Positions 36,195 to 47,700 are shown, counted from the first letter of the stretch. The stretch is 64,000 nucleotides of DNA from Hanleya hanleyi (GCA_036873755.1 JAVTVY010020460.1:1-64000), one strand, 5' to 3'. Notes: generated by a model not told the origin, from the letters alone. A program made the numbers and translations.

Positions 36195-36725
36195 TATTTT
36201 TCATTTTCTGGGTCTGAGAAGTTGACATTATGGGTTATTTTTGGTGTCAAATTTGGACATACTGTTGTGAACTGTTTTATTTGTTTCAGTGATTTTCTGG
36301 AGTGGAGGATCACTGAGCGTGAGGAGTTGACACTATTATTTATTTTTTGGTGTCAAATTTGGTGTTTTGTAGGGGACAAAATATGTGGATTGTTTTTCGT
36401 TTATTTCAGTGAGTTTCTGAAATGAAAAATCACTGAGAGTTTTTGAATTTATTTGATTAGATTGTGATTGGTATTCTTTATTTCTTTTGAATTGTTTGCA
36501 GCAACCGTATGTCATTCCACTTTGGACTGACTTTCATTTGTTTCAGTGAGTTTTTGAATTGGAAAATTACTGAAAGTCTTTGAATGTATTTGATTGGATT
36601 GTGATTGAGTTTTTTTTTTAATTGTTTACATCAACCGTATGTCATTCCACTTTGGGTTGACTTTCGTTTATTTCAGTGACTTTCTGAAATGGAAAATCAC
36701 TGAGAGTCGTTGAATTTATTTGAGT
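36195..36725 (+). repeat. Tandem units of ~115-130 bp, four copies
   Basis: The landmark TTTCAGTGA(T/G/C)TT(T/C)(C/T)TG recurs near 36285, 36407, 36542 and 36672, followed by 'AAAATCACTGAGAGT' and, in two copies, 'CAACCGTATGTCATTCCACT'. Confidence 0.7.
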
Positions 36726-37382
36726 GGATTGGATTGGGTATTTCTTTTTTTTACTTATTTGCATATATTATATATCATTCCACGTTGGTTGAGATGGCAG
36801 ATTTGGGGCCGTTAATGTGTTAATGATAATAGAGGAAGCGCTGCCAAAAATTGAAGGGGATGAGAAGTGGTCGAAGTGCATGTCGAGTAGAAGTAATCTT
36901 TGGACTTAGATAAAGAGGTGGGCCACGTGCATGAGAAGGTTAGGGCATATGGGTTTCGGTTAGGTCGAGTAGATGCTCGACTGGTTGAGGAGGGTGGCCC
37001 TCATAATCCAATCTTTTGAATCACCATCGCTAGGTCGAGTTGGAACGCCGCTGTCGGGATGTCCCTTAGAAAATCTGCCGGACACTGGCGCTCCATGTAG
37101 GTTCCTTGACCTCATGGTCCAAACCCACCTTCCCCGTTTCTTCCCGGGACTGCAGTAGTTGTAACTTTTGCATTACTCTTGGTCTACGGAATGGCTGGTC
37201 TGGTGGGGGTGGTTAATGTTGATTCAGTGGGAGGAAACTTTTGCGGATGCTGGTAGGCAGTAAGGGAAGGGATAAATAAGAGGTTCCCTCGCCCTTGGCT
37301 ATCACGGCCCTTCCGACCACCGAAACTATGTTACTCGTTCCCTAAACCCGACCACTTGAGCCATTTTTAGAAGTCTCCAGGG

Positions 37383-37487
37383 GTTGACTTTACCATTTTG
37401 GGGAATGAACAATATGGGAATGCTGGTTAGGCAGGTGCCATTTTGGGGAATGAACAGTATGGGAATGCTGATTAGGCAGGTACGACT
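37383..37487 (+). repeat. Tandem duplication, ~45 bp, two copies
   Basis: 'CCATTTTGGGGAATGAACA', 'TATGGGAATGCTG' and 'TTAGGCAGGT' occur twice in a row. Confidence 0.8.
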
Positions 37488-37894
37488 GTTTGTGTTAGAT
37501 TTTCGCTGTACTGGAGAAGTGATGTTGGCGCCCTTGGTTGACGGCCTATGACTGGGTTTTGAGTTTCTCTTGGCCTATGTGTGTGTAGTGGATTTTGCAG
37601 ATGGGGTATTGGTTGTTTGGGAGAGGAAGGTTTTTTGCAGTTTGAGTTTTTATGGAGTGGTGATTTGTTTAATGTGGGCTCTATTTTGTTATGCCAGTGA
37701 CAGCTTTGTGGGGATATGTTCATGTGTGCCACCACGTGTATGCAGTGGAGGATAAATTGTATTTGGTTTTGTTGTACAGGATGTTTATTCGAAGCATTGT
37801 GGAATTGAGCTTTTGAATTTGTTTTGTTGTACAGCATGTTTATTTGGAGCACTGTGAAATTGAGTTCTAGACCCAAATTGTTGCTAATGTGCTG

Positions 37895-38260
37895 TGTAAT
37901 GTAATGTGTATTCGGAAATATTGTTCTGGAGTTATCGTGTGTGTTGGAGAACTCCGGTGTGTTTTGAACACTGTGATTTACGTTGTGGCGTTGTATGTGT
38001 TATGTGTGAAGAACCCTCGTGTGTGTTGAATACTGTGGTTTAGGCTACGGAGTTGTGCGTGTAGCGTGTGAACTCCGATGTGCGTCGAACACTGGTTTAT
38101 GTTGTGGCATTGTATGTGTAGTGTGTAGAGAATATCGGTGTGTGTTGAACACTGGCTTACGTTGTAGCGTTTTACGTGTAGTGTGTGGAGAACTCCGGTG
38201 TGTTGAACTCTGGTTTGTGCTCCGCATGTGTAATGTGGGAGAAACTCTGGTGTGTATTCG
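37895..38260 (+). repeat. Minisatellite of ~65-70 bp, five to six copies
   Basis: Units carry 'GAGAACTCCGGTGTG', 'TTGAACACTG', 'TTTACGTTGTGGCGTTGTA' and 'TGTGTAGTGTG' with scattered changes. An 89-codon open frame across it is a by-product of the repeat. Confidence 0.7.
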
Positions 38261-39139
38261 GGAGTTGGATGTTGTTCGAAAATTGTGATTTGCGCTGCGG
38301 CGTTGTATTTGTAGTAAGTTATAGGAGAATTTGATGTGTTGTGATGAACTTAGTGTGTTTGAGTATTCTTTGTGAGGGAACCGGGTGCTAGACGCCTGGG
38401 TTCGATAGTTGCTGTGTGGTTAGACAATTTCTGTGTATGAAGACTGTGATGCAGATTTATGCGTTAATGGCATTTCTATGTGAAGCCTGTTGAGATTTTA
38501 TAACTGTGTGTTCTTTGTTTTTTTTTGTGTGTGTGTTAAGCTGTGTGGTATGTTCATGAAAGTCTATGTGAGGTGAAGTTTAACATATGGAGTCACTTGA
38601 AGGAGATGTAGTAAGATAATATGTAGTGCGGGTAGCCATGTCGGAGACCTGGGATTGAGGTAGACGCGTCCCTCTTCATCCCATGTCTTGGCCATGGAGC
38701 CCTGGCGGGACTTTACTATCCGCCATCTTGTTATGATTTATTGTGAATCCCGTGGGGCAGAATAGCCACCACTCGGGGAGTGAATAAATGCGTCATTATT
38801 TGATTAGTCTCAACCCTCGTCTAGTTATGAGTTTAATGGTCTCTTTGTGTGGAAGTGTAGCAATTATGGTTATGTTCTCCCCCTACAGATATTCTCTCTG
38901 GTGAGGTAGCCGTTTGCTGGGGCGGGTGTGCGCTGGGTCATCATGTCTGAGTGCACGCAGACTGCTGGCCCCTCGTACATTCGTCCCTGTGGGTTCCCTC
39001 TCTACTAGAAAGTGTTGGCCGCTGGTGAAGACGAGCCTTGAAATTATTAGGGGAGAGAGAATGGGGAGCCCAATTTATAGTCTGGACGGCTATTAGATTA
39101 GAGGCTTGTGCCAGTCGTGGATTGCATGATATTCTGGTG

Positions 39140-39345
39140 TTTAGTGTGGCCATGTAGCTGGTAGGCTGGCCTGCTATACCAGTGGTGGGTTGGATGATGT
39201 TTTTGTATTACTTGCAGCCATGTAGGTGGTAGGCTGGCCTGCGGATTATATTTTTAAGAATTAAGGTGAGCAGTCCCATGCGGCTGATTATATTTATTGA
39301 GGCCGTAAAGCTGGTAGGCTGGCCTGCGGATTATATTTTTGAGAA
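39140..39345 (+). repeat. Tandem units ending GGTAGGCTGGCCTGC, three copies
   Basis: 'GTAGGTGGTAGGCTGGCCTG' or close variants occur near 39160, 39225 and 39310; two are followed by GGATTATATTTTT. This is the last tandem block before the polypurine tract. Confidence 0.75.
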
Positions 39346-39453
39346 ATTTATTTTAGTAATTGTTGTCAGGGCTGGAAAGGCGGTTGCCTGGGATAGTGAA
39401 GGGTTTCTATCAGGGCGAAGTAAGATCTTCGCCAAAAAGAAAACGGAGAGGGG

Positions 39454-39749
39454 TGTTGCAGAGATAGCTTTACGATCCAAACTACTAGCCCTGTTACTTC
39501 GAAATAAATCGTACATGCCAGGAGATTGTCTCATCCGGGTTGGTTCCGAAAATAACTACTCCAAACCGGTTTAGGCCCGAAGCTAGAACTTCGGAAATCT
39601 TCGTGCATGCTCTGAGATCGTCAGACGAGGGGGGAATTTCATAGAGATAACACGTGAATTCGGGTGGTCGGATGGGAGGATTTTAGTGGGGGACATTTTA
39701 GCTTTCTATCGCAGTAGGTGTTGCTAGCCGGGCACACATCACTACGACA
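39454..39749 (+). repeat. 3' LTR, 296 bp
   Basis: Same length and ends as the 5' LTR; preceded by the purine tract and followed by TAATTAAT. A short open frame enters the LTR from the left and ends inside it in both copies (EIALRSKLLALL), but the mirrored copy shows it is simply LTR sequence. Confidence 0.85.
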
Positions 39750-39802
39750 TAATTAATAGTATCTGTGTTCAAGGAAACTGATCGCAGATATATTAATGTC
39801 AC

Positions 39803-40108
39803 AATCCATAATTACAAGCGTCTAGTCCGTCATTCATAATCCAGCCGTCGTCCATTAGAGAATATCCGCGTCCATAATCCAAAGACCTATTCCATTTTCC
39901 ACATAACAGTATTAGCACCAAATTCAAAAAGACAATCATAGTATACATAAGCATAGGCTTGTTTCCTGCAAGAGAGAAGCGGTCAACAGTTTTCAATGAT
40001 GCCGGCAAGACAAAAATATCAAATCCGTATCGCTGATCAGTACTCCCAATCCATAATATATTCGCTATAGAGTCGTCATCTAAACAAAAGATGTATCTCA
40101 GCATTCTT
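39803..40108 (-). mobile_element. Inverted copy of the retroelement 3' tail inside the element
   Basis: On the minus strand it reads the tail from 'TAGATGACGACTCTATAGCG' to 'GACTAGACGCTTGTAATTAT'. It splits the 5' region of the host copy: the bases on each side (GTCAC and CATTCTTTA) are adjacent in the copy at 15480. Confidence 0.75.
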
Positions 40109-40136
40109 TAGCTCAACTACATACGAGGGATATCAT

Positions 40137-40837
40137 TCATGGGATGATTCTTCGTTTATGGAGTTGCTTGAATTTCTCATTAAAAATATCTGTGTGAAAT
40201 TTGGCAACACAATATATCAACAGCATATAGGTATTCCAATGGGTACTAACTGTGTACCCTTGTGGGCTGAACTATATATTTTCTCTTATGCATATGACTA
40301 TATGCAGGGGTTTGTAAAAACAGACAATTCAAAGCCTGTTCCTTCTCATTCACCAAACGCTATATAGATGATCTTCCCGCTGTGGATAATCGTTATACAA
40401 ATGGCGAAGTGAAGGATATATATCCGCCGTCACCGGATTTGAAGGAAACTACAGATAGTCCGACCGGTACATCATATTTAGACTTTTATCTCTATAAAAA
40501 TGAAACAGGCCTTCTCTCTCGTCGAATTTATGACAAAAGATATGATTACAACTTCGACATCGTAAACTGTCCCTTTCTGGACAGTAATATTCCAGTGGGA
40601 CCTGCGTATGTCGTATATACGTCTCGCCTAGTAGGACTTGCTCGATCCTCTGTTAAATGTGACGATTGTAATCAATGTCACAAAACATTATTGCAGAAAC
40701 TTATAAAACAGGGCTATACCACTAAACACCTCCACTCAAAGTTTCTCAAATTTGGGGATACATATCGCATGCTGATTGCAAAATACGAGCGTAGCGTTGC
40801 AAGGTTTATGGCGTTACGTTTCGTAACTTTTGTCTAA
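40137..40837 (+). pseudogene. Reverse transcriptase, one frameshift from intact
   Basis: Frame one gives ELLEFLIKN, then QQHIGIPMGTNCVPLWAEL. After a frameshift near 40330-40365 the sequence encodes RYIDDL (about 40357-40374), GTSYLDFYLYKNETG, YDKRYDYNFDIVN, FLDSNIPVGPAYVVYTSRLV, CDDCNQCHKTLLQKL and FGDTYRMLIAKYER, then stop. These are RT motif B-like (GIPMGTNC), the catalytic YIDD, and the downstream region. No endonuclease domain (GIY-YIG) was seen up- or downstream. About 230 codons are visible, so it is 5'-truncated. The broken frame makes activity unlikely. Confidence 0.75.
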
Positions 40838-41429
40838 TTCCGCTTAACCATGGGCTAGGGGCCATATGAACCGATGTAAATTAAGATCCTCGTGGTGCTC
40901 ATATGAACAGTCACAATCAAAGCGTGGCTGAGACACATCATTATTTAGATGACGACTTTACAATGAATATCATATGGATTAAGTATACTGATCAGCGATA
41001 CGGATTTGATATTTTTGTAACCTCATGATGACTTGGCAGCAGTATTGAAAACTGTTTACCGCTTCTCTCTTGCAAGAAACTAGCCTAAGTGTATGTATAC
41101 TACGACCGTCTTCTAGAATTTGGTGCTAATGCTGTTATATGGAATATCTTTGGATTACGGACGCGGCTATTCTTTAATGGACGACGGCTGAATTATGAAT
41201 GACAGACCAGATGCTTCTAATTACATGTAGATGGCAACTGCTAATGGCACAGTTGTCCCAAATTGTATCATCAGTTGCTACACTGCTCATTATGTCACAA
41301 AATGGAACGGGGTCAGTTGCTACTCTGTACGGCTGTGGACAACGCGGATCAGTAGGTTTTACTTTCGGACAAATAACTGAGTTAGGTTAGTCTGCTTTTG
41401 GATAGCATACACTACGCATGTGTGTTATC

Positions 41430-41830
41430 ATACCCAGTTATGAGAGGAAAGTGATTGATGCTCGATGATTGGATGCAACTGCAAATGGCTGTCGGTGTGA
41501 TGAAAAGACATTGATCTATTATGAAGAAAATTGTGACCTGTCCAAAGCCTTTGCTCCGTGGAAAAAATTATTTCATTCAATGGTAAATCAGCGAAAATAT
41601 TTTGACCGGGACTACACAGAAGGTTTGTCCCATGTCCTTGCATTAATGAACTGGAGAGGACAGATTGAAACTACAAAAACATGTAATGCTCTGTTTCTTG
41701 CAGTTCAACATCGTGAAATTGCTGTAACTTAGAGATGAGATCCATCCAAAAAGGTGGGCTGTATGACATGGCAAATCAACCATATGGGGCTTATTTCCTT
41801 GATTCTAAATCTTCGCTGAAGTAAAGGATT
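41430..41830 (+). repeat. Dispersed repeat, copy A
   Basis: 'TGTCCAAAGCC', 'TGGTAAATCAGCGA', 'GGACAGATTGAAACTACAAA', 'CAGTTCAACAT' and 'GAGATCCATCCA' match the copy at 43045-43475 in order. The open frame 41469-41732 partly survives in the other copy (VNWLGQIENT against MNWRGQIETT). Identity of the element unknown. Confidence 0.6.
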
Positions 41831-42698
41831 TTCGCTAGTTTCAGCCAGATCAGAGTTTTGTTCAAGTATGTTGTTCGGTTATTTGTCCGGATTCCAAACA
41901 CATCACGACAGTTATATACATTATCCATGGGCGCTTTTGAGGGTTTCAAATTTGGAATTTCATTAAAGCCCGTTGGATTATACAATAGTATATACAATAG
42001 GATATTTAGGCACGACTGCTGATGAGGGATAGCACAGGGGTATCAACAAGTGAGTTCATACTCTCAAAATTAGTCTATTGCTGGTATATTTCAAAATCCG
42101 GTTATCCTAACTTCACTGTATTATCTCATCCATACCAGAACTATACCGATGATAGGGCCAACTATGCCGATGATAGGGCCATATACATTAGAGATCCCCT
42201 TTTATTGTGCATTTTGCAAACCATTTAATTGGCTGAATCCGATCCAAGCCAAATGGTCGACGGATCGACAACTTAGCAATGCTCAATTAATCTCTTTCTA
42301 TTCTGGGGTCTGCCGATTTGTCGAGTCAGTTGCTCCCACTTTTTCAGTCCTCAGCCTTGTAAGTATGCAGATCAGATTACAAAACGCATACATGTTTAAT
42401 ATGTAACAGTCAATTTGAGCGCACTTTATATTTAACTTAATATTGAAGAGAATACTATTGCTTTTTGTTGTTTCAAAAGGCATACAGTTTAATAAGGGGA
42501 GGGCAGAATAAATACTATATTTATATGAAAACTATCAGCTGACATGCCAATTAGAAAATGGGGTAAACAATGAAGTTTGCCTTGTAGGAATATTGCAAGT
42601 TAGAATAAACGAGTGGCGTCATGCCAAACTGAACATTGTGTTATTATTGTGTTATGGATGAAACTGAAAATGTCTGTCGGTCTGTTGATACAGTTAAG

Positions 42699-43045
42699 AA
42701 GAGAGAGAGAGAGAGAGAGAAAAAAAATTAAGGTTTAATGTCGCGTTCAGCAATATTTCAGCTATATAGCGACGATCAAACAAAATTCTAAGTCCTCAAA
42801 TCAATAACTTAGTAATCCAGCGCATTAAAACATACACACATTAAAACTTATACAACAAACCGATTTCTCTCAAATAACCCTCCCTCACCCGAGTAAAAAG
42901 ATCTTCTAAAGTAGTCGCTCGACAAAAAACATCTCTTATAATCTTAAAATCTATGCATTCGATGAGAATATGTTTCACCGTGAGATCTTCATGGCATGGA
43001 TTACATCTCGGGACTGGCTCATTTTTTTAGTAAATGTTATACCGA
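42699..43045 (-). mobile_element. LINE 3' end (RNase H-side C-terminus and 3' tail)
   Basis: The minus strand encodes a cysteine/histidine block (CNPCHEDLTVKHILIEC), then FKIIRDVF, TLEDLF and LREIGLLYKF followed by a stop, then the tail with 'GAAATATTGCTGAACGCGAC' and a (CT)n terminus. 'C..C..LTV.HIL..C' and 'LKDLF...FLKEIGLY' end the reverse transcriptase polyprotein of I/jockey-type non-LTR elements. 5'-truncated at about 43045. Confidence 0.8.
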
Positions 43046-43475
43046 TACTGTCCAAAGGCTGTCTTCCATGCAGGAAATCATTCCATTCGATAGTAAATCA
43101 GCGACAAAATTTTGCACTACACGGTCCGAAGGATTGGGTCAAATTGATCAGGTATTTTGAGGTATAGACGTGACGCAGCCAAACTATTTGGGTCACATTA
43201 CATTTTGACACAAACCTTTAGGGTCATTTTGACCGAAAGAGTTTGGGTACGTCACGTCTATACCCAATCCTTCTGATGATGTACACACAGTGATTGCCCC
43301 AGGTTGCTACAAAATTTAACTGGCTAGGGCAGATTGAAAATACAAAAGATTTGAATGATCTGTTCCATGTAGTTCAACATGATAGCATGTGGTAACTAGT
43401 GTAGCGTAGAGATCCACCCAGAAACGTAAGCTGTGTAACATGGGGAGACATAGTGGACATATTTCATTGATTCTA
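43045..43475 (+). repeat. Dispersed repeat, copy B, interrupted by a MITE
   Basis: Matches 41530-41830 on both sides of the insertion at 43129-43272. Confidence 0.6.
43129..43272. mobile_element. 144-bp MITE / fold-back
   Basis: Outer inverted repeats AAGGATTGGGT (43129-43139) and ACCCAATCCTT (43262-43272). Inside, 'GGTATAGACGTGACGCAGCC' from 43161 pairs with the inverse ending at 43264. It sits inside repeat copy B, while copy A has no equivalent. Confidence 0.75.
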
Positions 43476-44734
43476 ACCTGTACACATATACAACTTCTCT
43501 GTGCTGTATGCAGCCGCATATTGTAAACATTGGTTACTGAATTTATGCTGTATAAGGGTATATCTGTGACATATTTACGACAATCATATACTGTATCTCC
43601 TACATTATTACTCTACACACCCAGATCACGTATAGATATCAGATTGACGGTTATATGAATGACCCAAAATATGGAGGACAATAATTGCCAACAATTTTGC
43701 TTTTTAAAGATTGCTCAGATTGTACAGTTGCAGAAATGCTTAGAACATCGTGTGTTCACATCCAATTAAAAATAAAGACACTCGAGCGAATAATCATCCA
43801 AAATACTGGCCAATGATGTTTGCGGAATTGGACTTCGCATACATTGTCTCGAACCCTAAAAACACGAATTTTGGATAAGTTCCAGAACAATAAACATATC
43901 GACATTTGTCGTTTATGAGACAAACTAAAGTTCACATCGTATATAAAGTGGAAACAGAAACTCTATCTCTCTCTCTCATGATTATCTTGATTGTTCACTT
44001 TATGATAGAGATACCCGTCAACATAGAATCTGTCGTCTCAAGTGTTCATATTATTGATAGACAAATCGAGAAAAGAACCATATGATAAGATATTTTGACA
44101 CAACCGTATGTAACTGGTTACTCAAACATTCATATAACATGTAAATCACTAAATTTCATCTGAATACAAATGATAAAAGGATGTCTACCATTGTTCTTCG
44201 CTTTCTGATGCATAATGCATTATTTCATTAATTGATCTGGTTTGCATAGTGACGTATCGTAAAAGCTCTGAGAATTGTCATGGTGCACTCGCGTTTCTAT
44301 GTAAAAAATCTTTCTCATCGATGACAATAGTCAGAAGATGACTATTTTAGTTTACCAGTCAGCTCCTTCATCAAAGTAATATACTATTCTTGGTCAGCCG
44401 AGGTATATTATCGAAAATAATAGGAGATATTTCCAACGATACCAGAAATTCAACACGTGCATTGTTTAATTTCCCACCTCAAATCATGATCATTAGATTC
44501 TGGCTGATCCCCTGTTCTCGATGAGATATATTTTCAAGAGTTCGTTCCGGACGAATTACTCAAGACAACGCCCACTACTCAGTGCCGACGCCGTGGAGAT
44601 ATTGAAAACAGTTTTATATTTGGCGCTGTTGTTCGCCCATAGCTGTGAATCTCAAGTGTCTCGGGAATATAACCCGTTCTTTTCCCCTCTAAAATGCCTT
44701 AATACTGAACTTTAAGTGCTCACCAGGAAAAGTC
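43476..44734. other. Upstream region of the methyltransferase gene
   Basis: No second gene seen. The promoter and any 5' untranslated sequence of the methyltransferase gene should lie here, but no core promoter element stands out. A CT-rich stretch (CTCTATCTCTCTCTCTC) is at about 43960. Confidence 0.45.
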
Positions 44735-44747
44735 ATGCCGACGAAAG
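44735..44747 (+). CDS. BHMT-like exon 1 (13 coding bases)
   Basis: ATG CCG ACG AAA G|GTAAGA. The split glycine codon joins exon 2 exactly, giving [14 protein letters not shown]. Homologues have a similarly short leader before the LLERL segment. The start fits because no other in-phase ATG with a donor was seen upstream of exon 2. Confidence 0.75.
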
Positions 44748-47700
44748 GTAAGATTGAATAATTTATTTCACCCATATTCAGAATGACGAATGCATCTCAT
44801 GTAGAAAACATTTCGTCAGTATTTCATGGAGAAGCAGGTAAGGTATTGAGGAGTTTTGTTTTATTCACACCAGTTGTACATGTATGTCTTCTTCACGCAT
44901 GTTTAGCAGACATACAGTACTACATGTATATATAGGGGTATTTGTACAGCATCCTTCGACAAACGCGACAAATCAATTAACATCATATTAGATTGATGCA
45001 TCAGTGATTTGTTGAGCTTATAACATAGTTCATTCTTTGTTTCTCAAATGTGTTGTCCCATAATTAGCACATGCTAATAGCGATTATGTAACCCCGGCTA
45101 TCCAAAAATGCCCCTAATTCACAATGCAACAGTAGGGATCAGGATTGTATGTAATGTCAACCTCTGAAATCGCAATGCATCATACGCACCAGGACTGTTT
45201 GCAAACCCCTGAAGTCACAACGTCGCATTTAGGGATCAGGACTGTATGTAGGCTCACGCACTGACGGTATTACAAATAGGTCAACAGTATGCAGAGTCAA
45301 CACATGATGTCGCAATGCAATATATAAGAGGTATGACTGAATGATCGAGACAACCCCTATTGTTGCAATGTCTCCTATGTTTCCAAATGTAACAATAGAG
45401 GGCCAGGTTCGTATGCAGATTCAAACATCGATGACTCAATGCAGTATTAGGGGTCAGAACTGCGTGCAGACTCAAACCCTTATGTCGCAGTACAAAGATA
45501 CGGCATCAAGACTGCATGCAAACTCAACACCTGGCGTCGCAATATTTCCTTCACAATACAACCTCAATGAGATGGGGGTGGTCAAAACTGCTGGCAGTGT
45601 CACTTCGTATTTTTGCAATGTCGATACATACTGTCGCACGGTAATATATGAGACCAGAATCCCATGCAGAGTCAACCTCTAATGATGATATGTATCCCTG
45701 ATGCAGAAATGCAACAATAGGCAGGTAGGACTTTGTGCAGAGCAAACCAACATTGCCGCGACCTTCCACTGCATCATAATGCAATATAAGGAGTCAAATC
45801 TGCTTGTATCCCTAGCTGCTTCGTTGACAATAGATACAGTCTATCAAACACGTATTCGTAATAGTTCATTCTAATTGCATTATGCGGAAAAGAAATTTCA
45901 AATTGGCCGAGGTCGCCCAACCTATGGGTATATGCACGTAGGACGCGATTACATTAGGGCTAGTTTTGTCAAGGAATATGGGAAATATCACTCATTTCGA
46001 AAGCAACATCGGTGGATTTTCATAGAGCTCCAGTACATTTGATTGGTCAATTCAAATTTACAATTCAATAATCCGGTATTTTTCGTTGGCTTGCAAAGAA
46101 GAAAACAAGAAGAATTTCCGGCGGAACACAGCCTAGTACATTGCAAGAACTTTTGCCCAATCCTCCTGCAATATGTGCAAAAAATATGTTTTCATCGCAT
46201 ACCTCAAACCATTCATGATAAATCCAGTGAAACTCTCAATTGCAGGTTTACTCGAACGCCTTCGCGACGGCGAGGACATCATTGTGGGGGAGGGGTATCT
46301 GTTTGAGTTGGAAAGACGAGGCTACTTGAAAGGTGGTGCATTCGTTCCGGAAGATGTCGTGGAACACCCGGAAGTAATTAAAGGTCTTCACGAAGAATTC
46401 GTACACGTCGGGAGCGATGTTGTATTGGCCCTAACTGTAAGTTCAATGTATTATTTGTATGGACACGATATCTCCCTTTATGCAGAATAAAGAGAGAGAG
46501 AGTTGAGAGTCAACGTCGCGTTCAGCAATATTTCAGCTATATATCCACGATCAAACAAATGTCTACAAATGAATTACCCAGCAAGTCAGAAGTAGTCAAC
46601 AACGCAGCAAGCCAGAAGTAATCAACACAACACACCAAACAAACGTGAGCATACATTAAGACTTATGCACCAAACCGATTTCTTTCTAATAACCTAAATA
46701 CAGTATTCTTTTACCCAACTAAAGAGATCTTCCAAAGCAGCTGCTTGAAAAAAAAAGGAATCTCTTACAGTCTCAAAAATCATACGGTCGATCAGAATAT
46801 GTTTCACTTCGTGGCATGGAATATACCTTGGAAATGGTCCCTGTTTTAGTAAATGTTCTGTGAGTTAATCGGGTATGACCGATTCTGCATCGCCTGGCCA
46901 TGGCTTGATCGAAACGTTTCTAGCTACTCAGATGAATATATCTTGCAGCTTTTTGAAACTCGTGAAGTTTATTATTATCCACAACATCCCATAAACATTG
47001 AAACAGCTTTCTCGCATAAGCACAGATAGTGGTTGTGTAGAATATTTCACTGTTTAGAAAATCTGCTGGAATTGCTCCCTTGCTGCACAGAGAAATTATT
47101 CGAATAATGACGACATTTAGCCATAGACGACTGGGTAGAATTGTTTTTATTGGCGCTCAATGCAAGATAGTCATAAATTCATAAAATCTGGCTTGATTGC
47201 TACAAGTAATTATCATAACTTAACCCTTTCTGTCCGAACGTAACCCATTGGCACCTCCATATTTAAGCCTGGTTTATTTGCATAAAGTAAATTTGTATCA
47301 AGTCCTTAACTTCCGAAAGAGTTTTAGGTTAACATTTTCAGTCACCCCAAAATGGCTGGGAAGTAATCACATGTGAAAAGTGTCCTGAAATTTTATGGCG
47401 AAATATCGTTCTATTTTATTTATTTAGCGAAAATGCTTACGCATATGTCGAAATACATGTAGTCGTATTATCTACAAGATAAGCGTCTAACAAGTTAAAA
47501 TTCGCATAATTGGAAGTGAAAATTAAAATATAAAGTGGTGTGAAAAAGTGTGTTTCCATTTGGCAACATTGGGTTATAATTGCAACTTCGCCTGGGTGAC
47601 AAATGGCAACATTGGGTTAATCCAACAACATCATTAAGACGTCGGACCATACTGTTTTATTCATTCACAGGATAAATTCTGTTTAGAGATTATTAAATAC

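Larger units (their letters stand above)
32887..39749 (+). mobile_element. LTR retroelement without recognisable gag or pol (LARD-like), 6.86 kb
   Basis: Two 296-bp LTRs starting TGTTGCAGAG and ending CACTACGACA flank 6.27 kb. TAATTAAT stands directly before the left LTR and directly after the right one; because it is a repeated TAAT, the target duplication is 4 or 8 bp. A primer-site-like TGGCGCC lies two bases inside the left LTR, and a polypurine tract (about 39432-39453, AAAAAGAAAACGGAGAGGGG) abuts the right LTR. No protease, reverse transcriptase, integrase or gag motif was found. The interior is T/G-rich on the plus strand and made largely of tandem duplications. Confidence 0.85.
39755..41222 (+). 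mobile_element. Best-preserved reverse transcriptase retroelement (probable Penelope-like)
   Basis: Starts with 'TATTAATGTCAC' as in copy 2, is interrupted by an inverted tail fragment (39803-40108), then runs through the reverse transcriptase (40137-40837), about 130 bp of 3' non-coding sequence and the 3' tail, ending near 'GATGCTTCTAAT' (41222). It begins only a few bases from the LTR element's right end. Confidence 0.7.

Noticed and set aside
38019..38288. 89-codon cysteine-rich protein
   Set aside because: It is the translation of a 65-70-bp minisatellite; the periodic cysteines come from the repeat.
39266..39574. 102-codon open frame running into the 3' LTR as a real protein
   Set aside because: Its C-terminal half is LTR sequence that also occurs in the 5' LTR without the upstream part; the rest is tandem repeat.
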